Assembly (NCBI GenBank): GCA_958299035.1
Contig: CATQJL010000168.1
Location: forward strand, 1 to 64,000
Direction: 5' to 3'
DNA length: 64,000 nt
Source of the DNA: Cylicocyclus nassatus
Lineage: Eukaryota; Nematoda; Chromadorea; Rhabditida; Strongylidae
Of this stretch, positions 24,705-38,329 are shown in pieces. The notes beneath the pieces were generated by a model. The model was not told the origin of the DNA and searched no databases. It saw only the letters and a list, made by a program, of their open reading frames with translations. Position numbers and translations under genes: made by a program. How positions within the stretch are numbered: position 1 is the first letter of the stretch; each line of letters opens with the position of its first letter.

Positions 24705-27700
24705 GAGTGTCAAGGCCTACGAGCGAGTGTCAAGGCCTACGAGCGAGTGTCAAGGCCTACGAGCGAGTGTCAAGGCCTACGGGTGAGTGTCAAGGCCTAC
24801 GAGTGAGTGTCAAGGCCTACGAGTGAGTGTCAAGGCCTACGAGCGAGTGTCAAGGCCTACGAGCGAGTGTCAAGGCCTACGAGCGAGTGTCAAGGCCTAC
24901 GAGTGAGTGTCAAGGCCTACGAGCGAGTGTCAAGGCCTACGAGCGAGTGTCAAGGCCTACGAGCGAGTGAGTGTCAAAGCCTACGAGCGAGTGTCAAGGC
25001 CTACGAGCGAGTGTTAAGGCCTACGAGTGAGAGTCAAGGCCTATGAGCGAGTGTCAAGGCCTACGAGCGAGTGTCAAGGCCTACGAGCGAGTGTCAAGGC
25101 CTACAAGTGAGTGTCAAAGCCTACGAGCGAGTGTCAAGGCCTACGAACGAGTGTCAAGGCCTACGAGCGAGTGTCAAAGCCTACGAGTGAGTGTCAAGGC
25201 CTACGGGTGAGTGTCAAGGCCTACGAGCGAGTGTCAAGGCCTACGAGTGAGTGTCAAGGCCTACGAGTGAGTGTCAAGGCCTACGAGTGAGTGTCAAGGC
25301 CTACGAGTGAGTGTCAAGGCCTACGAGCGAGTGTCAAGGCCTACGAGCGAGTGTCAAGGCCTACGAGCGAGTGTCAAGGCCTACGGGTGAGTGTCAAGGC
25401 CTACGAGTGAGTGTCAAGGCCTACGAGTGAGTGTCAAGGCCTACGAGCGAGTGTCAAGGCCTACGAGCGAGTGTCAAGGCCTACGAGCGAGTGTCAAGGC
25501 CTACGAGTGAGTGTCAAGGCCTACGAGCGAGTGTCAAGGCCTACGAGCGAGTGTCAAGGCCTACGAGCGAGTGAGTGTCAAAGCCTACGAGCGAGTGTCA
25601 AGGCCTACGAGTGAGTGTCAAGGCCTACGAGTGAGTGTCAAGGCCTACGAGTGAGTGTCAAGGCCTACGAGTGAGTGTCAAGGCCTACGAGCGAGTGTCA
25701 AGGCCTACGAGCGAGTGTCAAGGCCTACGAGCGAGTGTCAAGGCCTACGAGCGAGTGTCAAGGCCTACGAGCGAGTGTCAAGGCCTACGAGCGAGTGTCA
25801 AGGCCTACGAGCGAGTGTCAAGGCCTACGGGTGAGTGTCAAGGCCTACGAGCGAGTGTCAAGGCCTACGAGCGAGTGTCAAGGCCTACGAGTGAGTGTCA
25901 AGGCCTACGAGCGAGTGTCAAGGCCTACGAGCGAGTGTCAAGGCCTACGGGTGAGTGTCAAGGCCTACGAGCGAGTGTCAAGGCCTACGAGTGAGTGTCA
26001 AGGCCTACGAGCGAGTGTCAAGGCGTACGAGCGAGTGTCAAGGCCTACGAGCGAGTGTCAAGGCCTACGAGCGAGTGTCAAGGCCTACGAGCGAGTGTCA
26101 AGGCCTACAAGCGAGTGTCAAGGCTTACGAGTGAGTGTCAAGGCCTACGAGCGAGTGTCAAGGCCTACGAGTGAGTGTCAAGGCCTACGAGTGAGTGTCA
26201 AGGCCTACGAGCTAGTGTCAAGGCCTACGAGCGAGTGTCAAGGCCTACGAGTGAGTGTCAAGGCCTACGAGCGAGTGTCAAGGCCTACGAGCGAGTGTCA
26301 AGGCCTACGAGTGAGTGTCAAGGCCTACGAGCGAGTGTCAAGGCCTACGAGTAAGTGTCAAGGCTTACGAGTGAGTGTCAAGGCCTACGAGTGAGTGTCA
26401 AGGCCTACGAGCGAGTGTCAAGGCCTACGAGTGAGTGTCAAGGCCTACGAGCTAGTGTCAAGGCCTACGAGCGAGTGTCAAGGCCTACGAGTGAGTGTCA
26501 AGGCCTACGAGCGAGTGTCAAGGCCTACGAGCGAGTGTCAAGGCCTACGAGTAAGTGTCAAGGCTTACGAGTGAGTGTCAAGGCCTACGAGTGAGTGTCA
26601 AGGCCTACGAGCGAGTGTCAAGGCCTACGAGCGAGTGAGTGTCAAAGCCTACGAGCGAGTGTCAAGGCCTACGAGTGAGTGTCAAGGCCTACGAGTGAGA
26701 GTCAAGGCCTATGAGCGAGTGTCAAGGCCTACGAGCGAGTGTCAAGGCCTACGAGCGAGTGTCAAGGCCTACAAGTGAGTGTCAAAGCCTACGAGCGAGT
26801 GTCAAGGCCTACGAACGAGTGTCAAGGCCTACGAGCGAGTGTCAAAGCCTACGAGTGAGTGTCAAGGCCTACGAATGAGTGTCAAGGCCTACGAATGAGT
26901 GTCAAGGCCTACGAGCGAGTGTCAAGGCCTACGAGTGAGTGTCAAGGCCTACGAGCGAGTGTCAAGGCCTACGAGCGAGTGTCAAGGCCTACGAGTGAGT
27001 GTCAAGGCCTACGAGCGAGTGTCAAGGCCTACGAGCGAGTGTCAAGGCCTACGGGTGAGTGTCAAGGCCTACGAGCGAGTGTCAAGGCCTACGAGCGAGT
27101 GTCAAGGCCTACGAGTGAGTGTCAAGGCCTACGAGCGAGTGTCAAGGCCTACGAGCGAGTGTCAAGGCCTACGGGTGAGTGTCAAGGCCTACGAGCGAGT
27201 GTCAAGGCCTACGAGTGAGTGTCAAGGCCTACGAGTGAGTGTCAAGGCCTACGAGTGAGTGTCAAGGCCTACGAGTGAGTGTCAAGGCCTACGAGCGAGT
27301 GTCAAGGCCTACGAGCGAGTGTCAAGGCCTACGAGCGAGTGTCAAGGCCTACGGGTGAGTGTCAAGGCCTACGAGCGAGTGTCAAGGCCTACGAGTGAGT
27401 GTCAAGGCCTACGAGTGAGTGTCAAGGCCTACGAGTGAGTGTCAAGGCCTACGGGTGAGTGTCAAGGCCTACGAGCGAGTGTCAAGGCCTACGAGCGAGT
27501 GTCAAGGCCTACGAGCGAGTGTCAAGGCCTACGGGTGAGTGTCAAGGCCTACGAGTGAGTGTCAAGGCCTACGAGTGAGTGTCAAGGCCTACGAGCGAGT
27601 GTCAAGGCCTACGAGCGAGTGTCAAGGCCTACGAGCGAGTGTCAAGGCCTACGAGTGAGTGTCAAGGCCTACGAGCGAGTGTCAAGGCCTACGAGCGAGT

Positions 27701-30240
27701 GTCAAGGCCTACGAGCGAGTGAGTGTCAAAGCCTACGAGCGAGTGTCAAGGCCTACGAGCGAGTGTTAAGGCCTACGAGTGAGAGTCAAGGCCTATGAGC
27801 GAGTGTCAAGGCCTACGAGCGAGTGTCAAGGCCTACGAGCGAGTGTCAAGGCCTACAAGTGAGTGTCAAAGCCTACGAGCGAGTGTCAAGGCCTACGAAC
27901 GAGTGTCAAGGCCTACGAGCGAGTGTCAAAGCCTACGAGTGAGTGTCAAGGCCTACGGGTGAGTGTCAAGGCCTACGAGCGAGTGTCAAGGCCTACGAGT
28001 GAGTGTCAAGGCCTACGAGTGAGTGTCAAGGCCTACGAGTGAGTGTCAAGGCCTACGAGTGAGTGTCAAGGCCTACGAGCGAGTGTCAAGGCCTACGAGC
28101 GAGTGTCAAGGCCTACGAGCGAGTGTCAAGGCCTACGGGTGAGTGTCAAGGCCTACGAGTGAGTGTCAAGGCCTACGAGTGAGTGTCAAGGCCTACGAGC
28201 GAGTGTCAAGGCCTACGAGCGAGTGTCAAGGCCTACGAGCGAGTGTCAAGGCCTACGAGTGAGTGTCAAGGCCTACGAGCGAGTGTCAAGGCCTACGAGC
28301 GAGTGTCAAGGCCTACGAGCGAGTGAGTGTCAAAGCCTACGAGCGAGTGTCAAGGCCTACGAGTGAGTGTCAAGGCCTACGAGTGAGTGTCAAGGCCTAC
28401 GAGTGAGTGTCAAGGCCTACGAGTGAGTGTCAAGGCCTACGAGCGAGTGTCAAGGCCTACGAGCGAGTGTCAAGGCCTACGAGCGAGTGTCAAGGCCTAC
28501 GAGCGAGTGTCAAGGCCTACGAGCGAGTGTCAAGGCCTACGAGCGAGTGTCAAGGCCTACGAGCGAGTGTCAAGGCCTACGGGTGAGTGTCAAGGCCTAC
28601 GAGCGAGTGTCAAGGCCTACGAGCGAGTGTCAAGGCCTACGAGTGAGTGTCAAGGCCTACGAGCGAGTGTCAAGGCCTACGAGCGAGTGTCAAGGCCTAC
28701 GGGTGAGTGTCAAGGCCTACGAGCGAGTGTCAAGGCCTACGAGTGAGTGTCAAGGCCTACGAGCGAGTGTCAAGGCGTACGAGCGAGTGTCAAGGCCTAC
28801 GAGCGAGTGTCAAGGCCTACGAGCGAGTGTCAAGGCCTACGAGCGAGTGTCAAGGCCTACAAGCGAGTGTCAAGGCTTACGAGTGAGTGTCAAGGCCTAC
28901 GAGCGAGTGTCAAGGCCTACGAGTGAGTGTCAAGGCCTACGAGTGAGTGTCAAGGCCTACGAGCTAGTGTCAAGGCCTACGAGCGAGTGTCAAGGCCTAC
29001 GAGTGAGTGTCAAGGCCTACGAGCGAGTGTCAAGGCCTACGAGCGAGTGTCAAGGCCTACGAGTGAGTGTCAAGGCCTACGAGCGAGTGTCAAGGCCTAC
29101 GAGTAAGTGTCAAGGCTTACGAGTGAGTGTCAAGGCCTACGAGTGAGTGTCAAGGCCTACGAGCGAGTGTCAAGGCCTACGAGTGAGTGTCAAGGCCTAC
29201 GAGCTAGTGTCAAGGCCTACGAGCGAGTGTCAAGGCCTACGAGTGAGTGTCAAGGCCTACGAGCGAGTGTCAAGGCCTACGAGCGAGTGTCAAGGCCTAC
29301 GAGTAAGTGTCAAGGCTTACGAGTGAGTGTCAAGGCCTACGAGTGAGTGTCAAGGCCTACGAGCGAGTGTCAAGGCCTACGAGCGAGTGAGTGTCAAAGC
29401 CTACGAGCGAGTGTCAAGGCCTACGAGTGAGTGTCAAGGCCTACGAGTGAGAGTCAAGGCCTATGAGCGAGTGTCAAGGCCTACGAGCGAGTGTCAAGGC
29501 CTACGAGCGAGTGTCAAGGCCTACAAGTGAGTGTCAAAGCCTACGAGCGAGTGTCAAGGCCTACGAACGAGTGTCAAGGCCTACGAGCGAGTGTCAAAGC
29601 CTACGAGTGAGTGTCAAGGCCTACGAATGAGTGTCAAGGCCTACGAATGAGTGTCAAGGCCTACGAGCGAGTGTCAAGGCCTACGAGTGAGTGTCAAGGC
29701 CTACGAGCGAGTGTCAAGGCCTACGAGCGAGTGTCAAGGCCTACGAGTGAGTGTCAAGGCCTACGAGCGAGTGTCAAGGCCTACGAGCGAGTGTCAAGGC
29801 CTACGGGTGAGTGTCAAGGCCTACGAGCGAGTGTCAAGGCCTACGAGCGAGTGTCAAGGCCTACGAGTGAGTGTCAAGGCCTACGAGCGAGTGTCAAGGC
29901 CTACGAGCGAGTGTCAAGGCCTACGGGTGAGTGTCAAGGCCTACGAGCGAGTGTCAAGGCCTACGAGTGAGTGTCAAGGCCTACGAGTGAGTGTCAAGGC
30001 CTACGAGTGAGTGTCAAGGCCTACGAGTGAGTGTCAAGGCCTACGAGCGAGTGTCAAGGCCTACGAGCGAGTGTCAAGGCCTACGAGCGAGTGTCAAGGC
30101 CTACGGGTGAGTGTCAAGGCCTACGAGCGAGTGTCAAGGCCTACGAGTGAGTGTCAAGGCCTACGAGTGAGTGTCAAGGCCTACGAGTGAGTGTCAAGGC
30201 CTACGGGTGAGTGTCAAGGCCTACGAGCGAGTGTCAAGGC
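24705..30240 (+). repeat. Tandem 2,752-bp higher-order repeat, two copies
   Basis: Copy 1 runs from about 24705 to 27456 and copy 2 from about 27457 to 30208, with matching extending to about 30240. Many multi-monomer runs recur at an offset of exactly 2,752 bp (24807/27559, 25411/28163, 25635/28387, 26355/29107, 26859/29611), including a long run at 25675-26394 and 28427-29146. Landmark variants (24-bp units, tacaag, caaggcg, gagctag and gtaag...ggctta) all keep register. I noticed no base difference by eye, suggesting very recent duplication, rapid homogenisation, or a false assembly duplication. Confidence 0.88.
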
Positions 30241-33200
30241 CTACGAGTGAGTGTCAAGGCCTACGAGTGAGTGTCAAGGCCTACGAGTGAGTGTCAAGGC
30301 CTACGAGCGAGTGTCAAGGCCTACGAGCGAGTGTCAAGGCCTACGAGCGAGTGTCAAGGCCTACGAGCGAGTGTCAAGGCCTACGAGCGAGTGTCAAGGC
30401 CTACGAGCGAGTGTCAAGGCCTACGGGTGAGTGTCAAGGCCTACGAGCGAGTGTCAAGGCCTACGAGCGAGTGTCAAGGCCTACGAGTGAGTGTCAAGGC
30501 CTACGAGCGAGTGTCAAGGCCTACGAGCGAGTGTCAAGGCCTACGGGTGAGTGTCAAGGCCTACGAGCGAGTGTCAAGGCCTACGAGTGAGTGTCAAGGC
30601 CTACGAGCGAGTGTCAAGGCGTACGAGCGAGTGTCAAGGCCTACGAGCGAGTGTCAAGGCCTACGAGCGAGTGTCAAGGCCTACGAGCGAGTGTCAAGGC
30701 CTACAAGCGAGTGTCAAGGCCTACGAGTGAGTGTCAAGGCCTACGAGCGAGTGTCAAGGCCTACGAGTGAGTGTCAAGGCCTACGAGCGAGTGTCAAGGC
30801 CTACGAGCGAGTGTCAAGGCCTACGAGTGAGTGTCAAGGCCTACGAGCGAGTGTCAAGGCCTACGAGCGAGTGTCAAGGCCTACGGGTGAGTGTCAAGGC
30901 CTACGAGCGAGTGTCAAGGCTTACGAGTGAGTGTCAAGGCCTACGAGTGAGTGTCAAGGCCTACGAGTGAGTGTCAAGGCCTACGAGTGAGTGTCAAGGC
31001 CTACGAGCTAGTGTCAAGGCCTACGAGCGAGTGTCAAGGCCTACGAGTGAGTGTCAAGGCCTACGAGCGAGTGTCAAGGCCTACGAGCGAGTGTCAAGGC
31101 CTACGAGTGAGTGTCAAGGCCTACGAGCGAGTGTCAAGGCCTACGAGTAAGTGTCAAGGCTTACGAGTGAGTGTCAAGGCCTACGAGTGAGTGTCAAGGC
31201 CTACGAGCGAGTGTCAAGGCCTACGAGTGAGTGTCAAGGCCTACGAGCTAGTGTCAAGGCCTACGAGCGAGTGTCAAGGCCTACGAGTGAGTGTCAAGGC
31301 CTACGAGCGAGTGTCAAGGCCTACGAGCGAGTGTCAAGGCCTACGAGTAAGTGTCAAGGCTTACGAGTGAGTGTCAAGGCCTACGAGTGAGTGTCAAGGC
31401 CTACGAGCGAGTGTCAAGGCCTACGAGTGAGTGTCAAGGCCTACGAGCTAGTGTCAAGGCCTACGAGCGAGTGTCAAGGCCTACGAGTGAGTGTCAAGGC
31501 CTACGAGCGAGTGTCAAGGCCTACGAGCGAGTGTCAAGGCCTACGGGTGAGTGTCAAGGCCTACGAGCGAGTGTCAAGGCCTACGAGTAAGTGTCAAGGC
31601 TTACGAGTGAGTGTCAAGGCCTACGAGTGAGTGTCAAGGCCTACGAGCGAGTGTCAAGGCCTACGAGTGAGTGTCAAGGCCTACGAGCGAGTGTCAAGGC
31701 CTACGAGTGAGTGTCAAGGCCTACGAGTGAGTGTCAAGGCCTACGAGTGAGTGTCAAGGCCTACGAGCGAGTGTCAAGGCCTACGAGCGAGTGTCAAGGC
31801 CTACGAGCGAGTGTCAAGGCCTACGAGTGAGTGTCAAGGCCTACGAGCGAGTGTCAAGGCCTACGAGCGAGTGAGTGTCAAAGCCTACGAGCGAGTGTCA
31901 AGGCCTACGAGCGAGTGTTAAGGCCTACGAGTGAGAGTCAAGGCCTACGAGCGAGTGTCAAGGCCTACGAGCGAGTGTCAAGGCCTACGAGTGAGTGTCA
32001 AGGCCTACGAGCGAGTGTCAAGGCCTACGAGCGAGTGAGTGTCAAAGCCTACGAGCGAGTGTCAAGGCCTACGAGCGAGTGTTAAGGCCTACGAGTGAGA
32101 GTCAAGGCCTATGAGCGAGTGTCAAGGCCTACGAGCGAGTGTCAAGGCCTACGAGCGAGTGTCAAGGCCTACAAGTGAGTGTCAAAGCCTACGAGCGAGT
32201 GTCAAGGCCTACGAACGAGTGTCAAGGCCTACGAGCGAGTGTCAAAGCCTACGAGTGAGTGTCAAGGCCTACGAATGAGTGTCAAGGCCTACGAATGAGT
32301 GTCAAGGCCTACGAGCGAGTGTCAAGGCCTACGAGTGAGTGTCAAGGCCTACGAGCGAGTGTCAAGGCCTACGAGCGAGTGTCAAGGCCTACGAGTGAGT
32401 GTCAAGGCCTACGAGCGAGTGTCAAGGCCTACGAGCGAGTGTCAAGGCCTACGAGCGAGTGTCAAGGCCTACGGGTGAGTGTCAAGGCCTACGAGCGAGT
32501 GTCAAGGCCTACGAGCGAGTGTCAAGGCCTACGAGTGAGTGTCAAGGCCTACGAGCGAGTGTCAAGGCCTACGAGCGAGTGTCAAGGCCTACGGGTGAGT
32601 GTCAAGGCCTACGAGCGAGTGTCAAGGCCTACGAGTGAGTGTCAAGGCCTACGAGTGAGTGTCAAGGCCTACGAGTGAGTGTCAAGGCCTACGAGTGAGT
32701 GTCAAGGCCTACGAGCGAGTGCCAAGGCCTACGAGCGAGTGTCAAGGCCTACGAGCGAGTGTCAAGGCCTACGGTTGAGTGTCAAGGCCTACGAGCGAGT
32801 GTCAAGGCCTACGAGTGAGTGTCAAGGCCTACGAGAGAGTGTCAAGGCCTACGAGTGAGTGTCAAGGCCTACGAGCGAGTGTCAAGGCCTACGAGCGAGT
32901 GTCAAGGCCTACGAGTGAGTGTCAAGGCCTACGAGCGAGTGTCAAGGCCTACGAGCGAGTGTCAAGGCCTACGAGCGAGTGTCAAGGCCTACGGGTGAGT
33001 GTCAAGGCCTACGAGCGAGTGTCAAGGCCTACGAGTGAGTGTCAAGGCCTACGAGTGAGTGTCAAGGCCTACGAGTGAGTGTCAAGGCCTACGAGTGAGT
33101 GTCAAGGCCTACGAGCGAGTGTCAAGGCCTACGAGCGAGTGTCAAGGCCTACGAGCGAGTGTCAAGGCCTACGGGTGAGTGTCAAGGCCTACGAGCGAGT

Positions 33201-36200
33201 GTCAAGGCCTACGAGTGAGTGTCAAGGCCTACGAGTGAGTGTCAAGGCCTACGAGTGTGTGTCAAGGCCTACGAGCGAGTGTCAAGGCCTACGAGCGAGT
33301 GTCAAGGCCTACGAGCGAGTGTCAAGGCCTACGAGCGAGTGTCAAGGCCTACGAGCGAGTGTCAAGGCCTACGAGCGAGTGTCAAGGCCTACGGGTGAGT
33401 GTCAAGGCCTACGAGCGAGTGTCAAGGCCTACGAGCGAGTGTCAAGGCCTACGAGTGAGTGTCAAGGCCTACGAGCGAGTGTCAAGGCCTACGAGCGAGT
33501 GTCAAGGCCTACGGGTGAGTGTCAAGGCCTACGAGCGAGTGTCAAGGCCTACGAGTGAGTGTCAAGGCCTACGAGCGAGTGTCAAGGCGTACGAGCGAGT
33601 GTCAAGGCCTACGAGCGAGTGTCAAGGCCTACGAGCGAGTGTCAAGGCCTACGAGCGAGTGTCAAGGCCTACAAGCGAGTGTCAAGGCCTACGAGTGAGT
33701 GTCAAGGCCTACGAGCGAGTGTCAAGGCCTACGAGTGAGTGTCAAGGCCTACGAGCGAGTGTCAAGGCCTACGAGCGAGTGTCAAGGCCTACGAGTGAGT
33801 GTCAAGGCCTACGAGCGAGTGTCAAGGCCTACGAGCGAGTGTCAAGGCCTACGAGTGAGTGTCAAGGCCTACGAGTGAGTGTCAAGGCCTACGAATGAGT
33901 GTCAAGGCCTACGAATGAGTGTCAAGGCCTACGAGCGAGTGTCAAGGCCTACGAGCGAGTGTCAAGGCCTACGGGTGAGTGTCAAGGCCTACGAGCGAGT
34001 GTCAAGGCCTACGAGTGAGTGTCAAGGCCTACGAGTGAGTGTCAAGGCCTACGAGTGAGTGTCAAGGCCTACGAGTGAGTGTCAAGGCCTACGAGCGAGT
34101 GTCAAGGCCTACGAGCGAGTGTCAAGGCCTACGAGCGAGTGTCAAGGCCTACGGGTGAGTGTCAAGGCCTACGAGCGAGTGTCAAGGCCTACGAGTGAGT
34201 GTCAAGGCCTACGAGTGAGTGTCAAGGCCTACGAGTGAGTGTCAAGGCCTACGAGCGAGTGTCAAGGCCTACGAGCGAGTGTCAAGGCCTACGAGCGAGT
34301 GTCAAGGCCTACGGGTGAGTGTCAAGGCCTACGAGCGAGTGTCAAGGCCTACGAGTGAGTGTCAAGGCCTACGAGTGAGTGTCAAGGCCTACGAGCGAGT
34401 GTCAAGGCCTACGAGCGAGTGTCAAGGCCTACGGGTGAGTGTCAAGGCCTACGAGCGAGTGTCAAGGCCTACGAGCGAGTGTCAAGGCCTACGAGTGAGT
34501 GTCAAGGCCTACGAGCGAGTGTCAAGGCCTACGAGCGAGTGTCAAGGCCTACGGGTGAGTGTCAAGGCCTACGAGCGAGTGTCAAGGCCTACGAGTGAGT
34601 GTCAAGGCCTACGAGTGAGTGTCAAGGCCTACGAGTGAGTGTCAAGGCCTACGAGTGAGTGTCAAGGCCTACGAGCGAGTGTCAAGGCCTACGAGCGAGT
34701 GTCAAGGCCTACGAGCGAGTGTCAAGGCCTACGGGTGAGTGTCAAGGCCTACGAGCGAGTGTCAAGGCCTACGAGTGAGTGTCAAGGCCTACGAGTGAGT
34801 GTCAAGGCCTACGAGTGAGTGTCAAGGCCTACGAGCGAGTGTCAAGGCCTACGAGCGAGTGTCAAGGCCTACGAGCGAGTGTCAAGGCCTACGAGCGAGT
34901 GTCAAGGCCTACGAGCGAGTGTCAAGGCCTACGAGCGAGTGTCAAGGCCTACGGGTGAGTGTCAAGGCCTACGAGCGAGTGTCAAGGCCTACGAGCGAGT
35001 GTCAAGGCCTACGAGTGAGTGTCAAGGCCTACGAGCGAGTGTCAAGGCCTACGAGCGAGTGTCAAGGCCTACGGGTGAGTGTCAAGGCCTACGAGCGAGT
35101 GTCAAGGCCTACGAGTGCCTACGAGCGAGTGTCAAGGCCTACGAGCGAGTGTCAAGGCCTACGGGTGAGTGTCAAGGCCTACGAGCGAGTGTCAAGGCCT
35201 ACGAGCGAGTGTCAAGGCCTACGAGTGAGTGTCAAGGCCTACGAGCGAGTGTCAAGGCCTACGAGCGAGTGTCAAGGCCTACGGGTGAGTGTCAAGGCCT
35301 ACGAGCGAGTGTCAAGGCCTACGAGTGAGTGTCAAGGCCTACGAGCGAGTGTCAAGGCGTACGAGCGAGTGTCAAGGCCTACGAGCGAGTGTCAAGGCCT
35401 ACGAGCGAGTGTCAAGGCCTACGAGCGAGTGTCAAGGCCTACAAGCGAGTGTCAAGGCCTACGAGTGAGTGTCAAGGCCTACGAGCGAGTGTCAAGGCCT
35501 ACGAGTGAGTGTCAAGGCCTACGAGCGAGTGTCAAGGCCTACGAGCGAGTGTCAAGGCCTACGAGCGAGTGTCAAGGCCTACGAGCGAGTGTCAAGGCCT
35601 ACGAGTGAGTGTCAAGGCCTACGAGCGAGTGTCAAGGCCTACGAGCGAGTGTCAAGGCCTACGGGTGAGTGTCAAGGCCTACGAGCGAGTGTCAAGGCCT
35701 ACGAGTGAGTGTCAAGGCCTACGAGTGAGTGTCAAGGCCTACGAGTGAGTGTCAAGGCCTACGAGTGAGTGTCAAGGCCTACGAGCGAGTGTCAAGGCCT
35801 ACGAGCGAGTGTCAAGGCCTACGAGCGAGTGTCAAGGCCTACGGGTGAGTGTCAAGGCCTACGAGCGAGTGTCAAGGCCTACGAGTGAGTGTCAAGGCCT
35901 ACGAGTGAGTGTCAAGGCCTACGAGTGAGTGTCAAGGCCTACGAGCGAGTGTCAAGGCCTACGAGCGAGTGTCAAGGCCTACGAGCGAGTGTCAAGGCCT
36001 ACGAGCGAGTGTCAAGGCCTACGAGCGAGTGTCAAGGCCTACGAGCGAGTGTCAAGGCCTACGGGTGAGTGTCAAGGCCTACGAGCGAGTGTCAAGGCCT
36101 ACGAGCGAGTGTCAAGGCCTACGAGTGAGTGTCAAGGCCTACGAGCGAGTGTCAAGGCCTACGAGCGAGTGTCAAGGCCTACGGGTGAGTGTCAAGGCCT

Positions 36201-38329
36201 ACGAGCGAGTGTCAAGGCCTACGAGCGAGTGTCAAGGCCTACGAGCGAGTGTCAAGGCCTACGAGCGAGTGTCAAGGCCTACGAGTGAGTGTCAAGGCCT
36301 ACGAGCGAGTGTCAAGGCCTACGAGCGAGTGTCAAGGCCTACGAGTGAGTGTCAAGGCCTACGAGCGAGTGTCAAGGCCTACGAGCGAGTGTCAAGGCCT
36401 ACGAGCGAGTGTCAAGGCCTACGAGCGAGTGTCAAGGCCTACGAGCGAGTGTCAAGGCCTACGAGCGAGTGTCAAGGCCTACGAGCGAGTGTCAAGGCCT
36501 ACGGGTGAGTGTCAAGGCCTACGAGCGAGTGTCAAGGCCTACGAGCGAGTGTCAAGGCCTACGAGTGAGTGTCAAGGCCTACGAGCGAGTGTCAAGGCCT
36601 ACGAGCGAGTGTCAAGGCGTACGAGCGAGTGTCAAGGCCTACGAGCGAGTGTCAAGGCCTACGAGCGAGTGTCAAGGCCTACGAGCGAGTGTCAAGGCCT
36701 ACAAGCGAGTGTCAAGGCCTACGAGTGAGTGTCAAGGCCTACGAGCGAGTGTCAAGGCCTACGAGTGAGTGTCAAGGCCTACGAGCGAGTGTCAAGGCCT
36801 ACGAGCGAGTGTCAAGGCCTACGAGTGAGTGTCAAGGCCTACGAGCGAGTGTCAAGGCCTACGAGCGAGTGTCAAGGCCTACGAGTGAGTGTCAAGGCCT
36901 ACGAGTGAGTGTCAAGGCCTACGAGCGAGTGTCAAGGCCTACGAGTGAGAGTCAAGGCCTACGAGCGAGTGTCAAGGCCTACGAGCGAGTGTCAAGGCCT
37001 ACGAGCGAGTGTCAAGGCCTACGAGTGAGTGTCAAGGCCTACGAGCGAGTGTCAAGGCCTACGAGCGAGTGAGTGTCAAAGCCTACGAGCGAGTGTCAAG
37101 GCCTACGAGCGAGTGTTAAGGCCTACGAGTGAGAGTCAAGGCCTATGAGCGAGTGTCAAGGCCTACGAGCGAGTGTCAAGGCCTACGAGCGAGTGTCAAG
37201 GCCTACAAGTGAGTGTCAAAGCCTACGAGCGAGTGTCAAGGCCTACGAACGAGTGTCAAGGCCTACGAGCGAGTGTCAAAGCCTACGAGTGAGTGTCAAG
37301 GCCTACGGGTGAGTGTCAAGGCCTACGAGCGAGTGTCAAGGCCTACGAGTGAGTGTCAAGGCCTACGAGTGAGTGTCAAGGCCTACGAGCGAGTGTCAAG
37401 GCCTACGAGTGAGTGTCAAGGCCTACGAGTGAGTGTCAAGGCCTACGAGTGAGTGTCAAGGCCTACGAGTGAGTGTCAAGGCCTACGAGCGAGTGTCAAG
37501 GCCTACGAGCGAGTGTCAAGGCCTACGAGCGAGTGTCAAGGCCTACGGGTGAGTGTCAAGGCCTACGAGCGAGTGTCAAGGCCTACGAGTGAGTGTCAAG
37601 GCCTACGAGTGAGTGTCAAGGCCTACGAGTGAGTGTCAAGGCCTACGGGTGAGTGTCAAGGCCTACGAGCGAGTGTCAAGGCCTACGAGTGAGTGTCAAG
37701 GCCTACGAGTGAGTGTCAAGGCCTACGAGTGAGTGTCAAGGCCTACGAGCGAGTGTCAAGGCCTACGAGCGAGTGTCAAGGCCTACGAGCGAGTGTCAAG
37801 GCCTACGAGCGAGTGTCAAGGCCTACGAGCGAGTGTCAAGGCCTACGAGCGAGTGTCAAGGCCTACGGGTGAGTGTCAAGGCCTACGAGCGAGTGTCAAG
37901 GCCTACGAGCGAGTGTCAAGGCCTACGAGTGAGTGTCAAGGCCTACGAGCGAGTGTCAAGGCCTACGAGCGAGTGTCAAGGCCTACGGGTGAGTGTCAAG
38001 GCCTACGAGCGAGTGTCAAGGCCTACGAGTGAGTGTCAAGGCCTACGAGCGAGTGTCAAGGCGTACGAGCGAGTGTCAAGGCCTACGAGCGAGTGTCAAG
38101 GCCTACGAGCGAGTGTCAAGGCCTACGAGCGAGTGTCAAGGCCTACAAGCGAGTGTCAAGGCCTACGAGTGAGTGTCAAGGCCTACGAGCGAGTGTCAAG
38201 GCCTACGAGTGAGTGTCAAGGCCTACGAGCGAGTGTCAAGGCCTACGAGCGAGTGTCAAGGCCTACGAGTGAGTGTCAAGGCCTACGAGCGAGTGTCAAG
38301 GCCTACGAGCGAGTGTCAAGGCCTACGGG

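Larger units (their letters stand above)
7541..32060 (+). repeat. Array domain II: rich in 24-bp units
   Basis: This domain is marked by 24-bp monomers in which gagcgag is followed by an extra tgag before tgtcaaag. They are usually followed by one normal unit, then a unit with gttaagg, then one with gagag. Many occur as pairs exactly 184 bp apart (eight 20-mers plus one 24-mer), for example with 24-mers near 12299/12483, 13908/14092, 15636/15820, 17284/17468, 20592/20776 and 22659/22843. Others are single (about 9773, 10576, 24967, 25571, 26635, 27719, 28323, 29387) or 164 bp apart (near 31871/32035). Each 24-mer shifts the 20-bp phase by 4. Confidence 0.85.
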
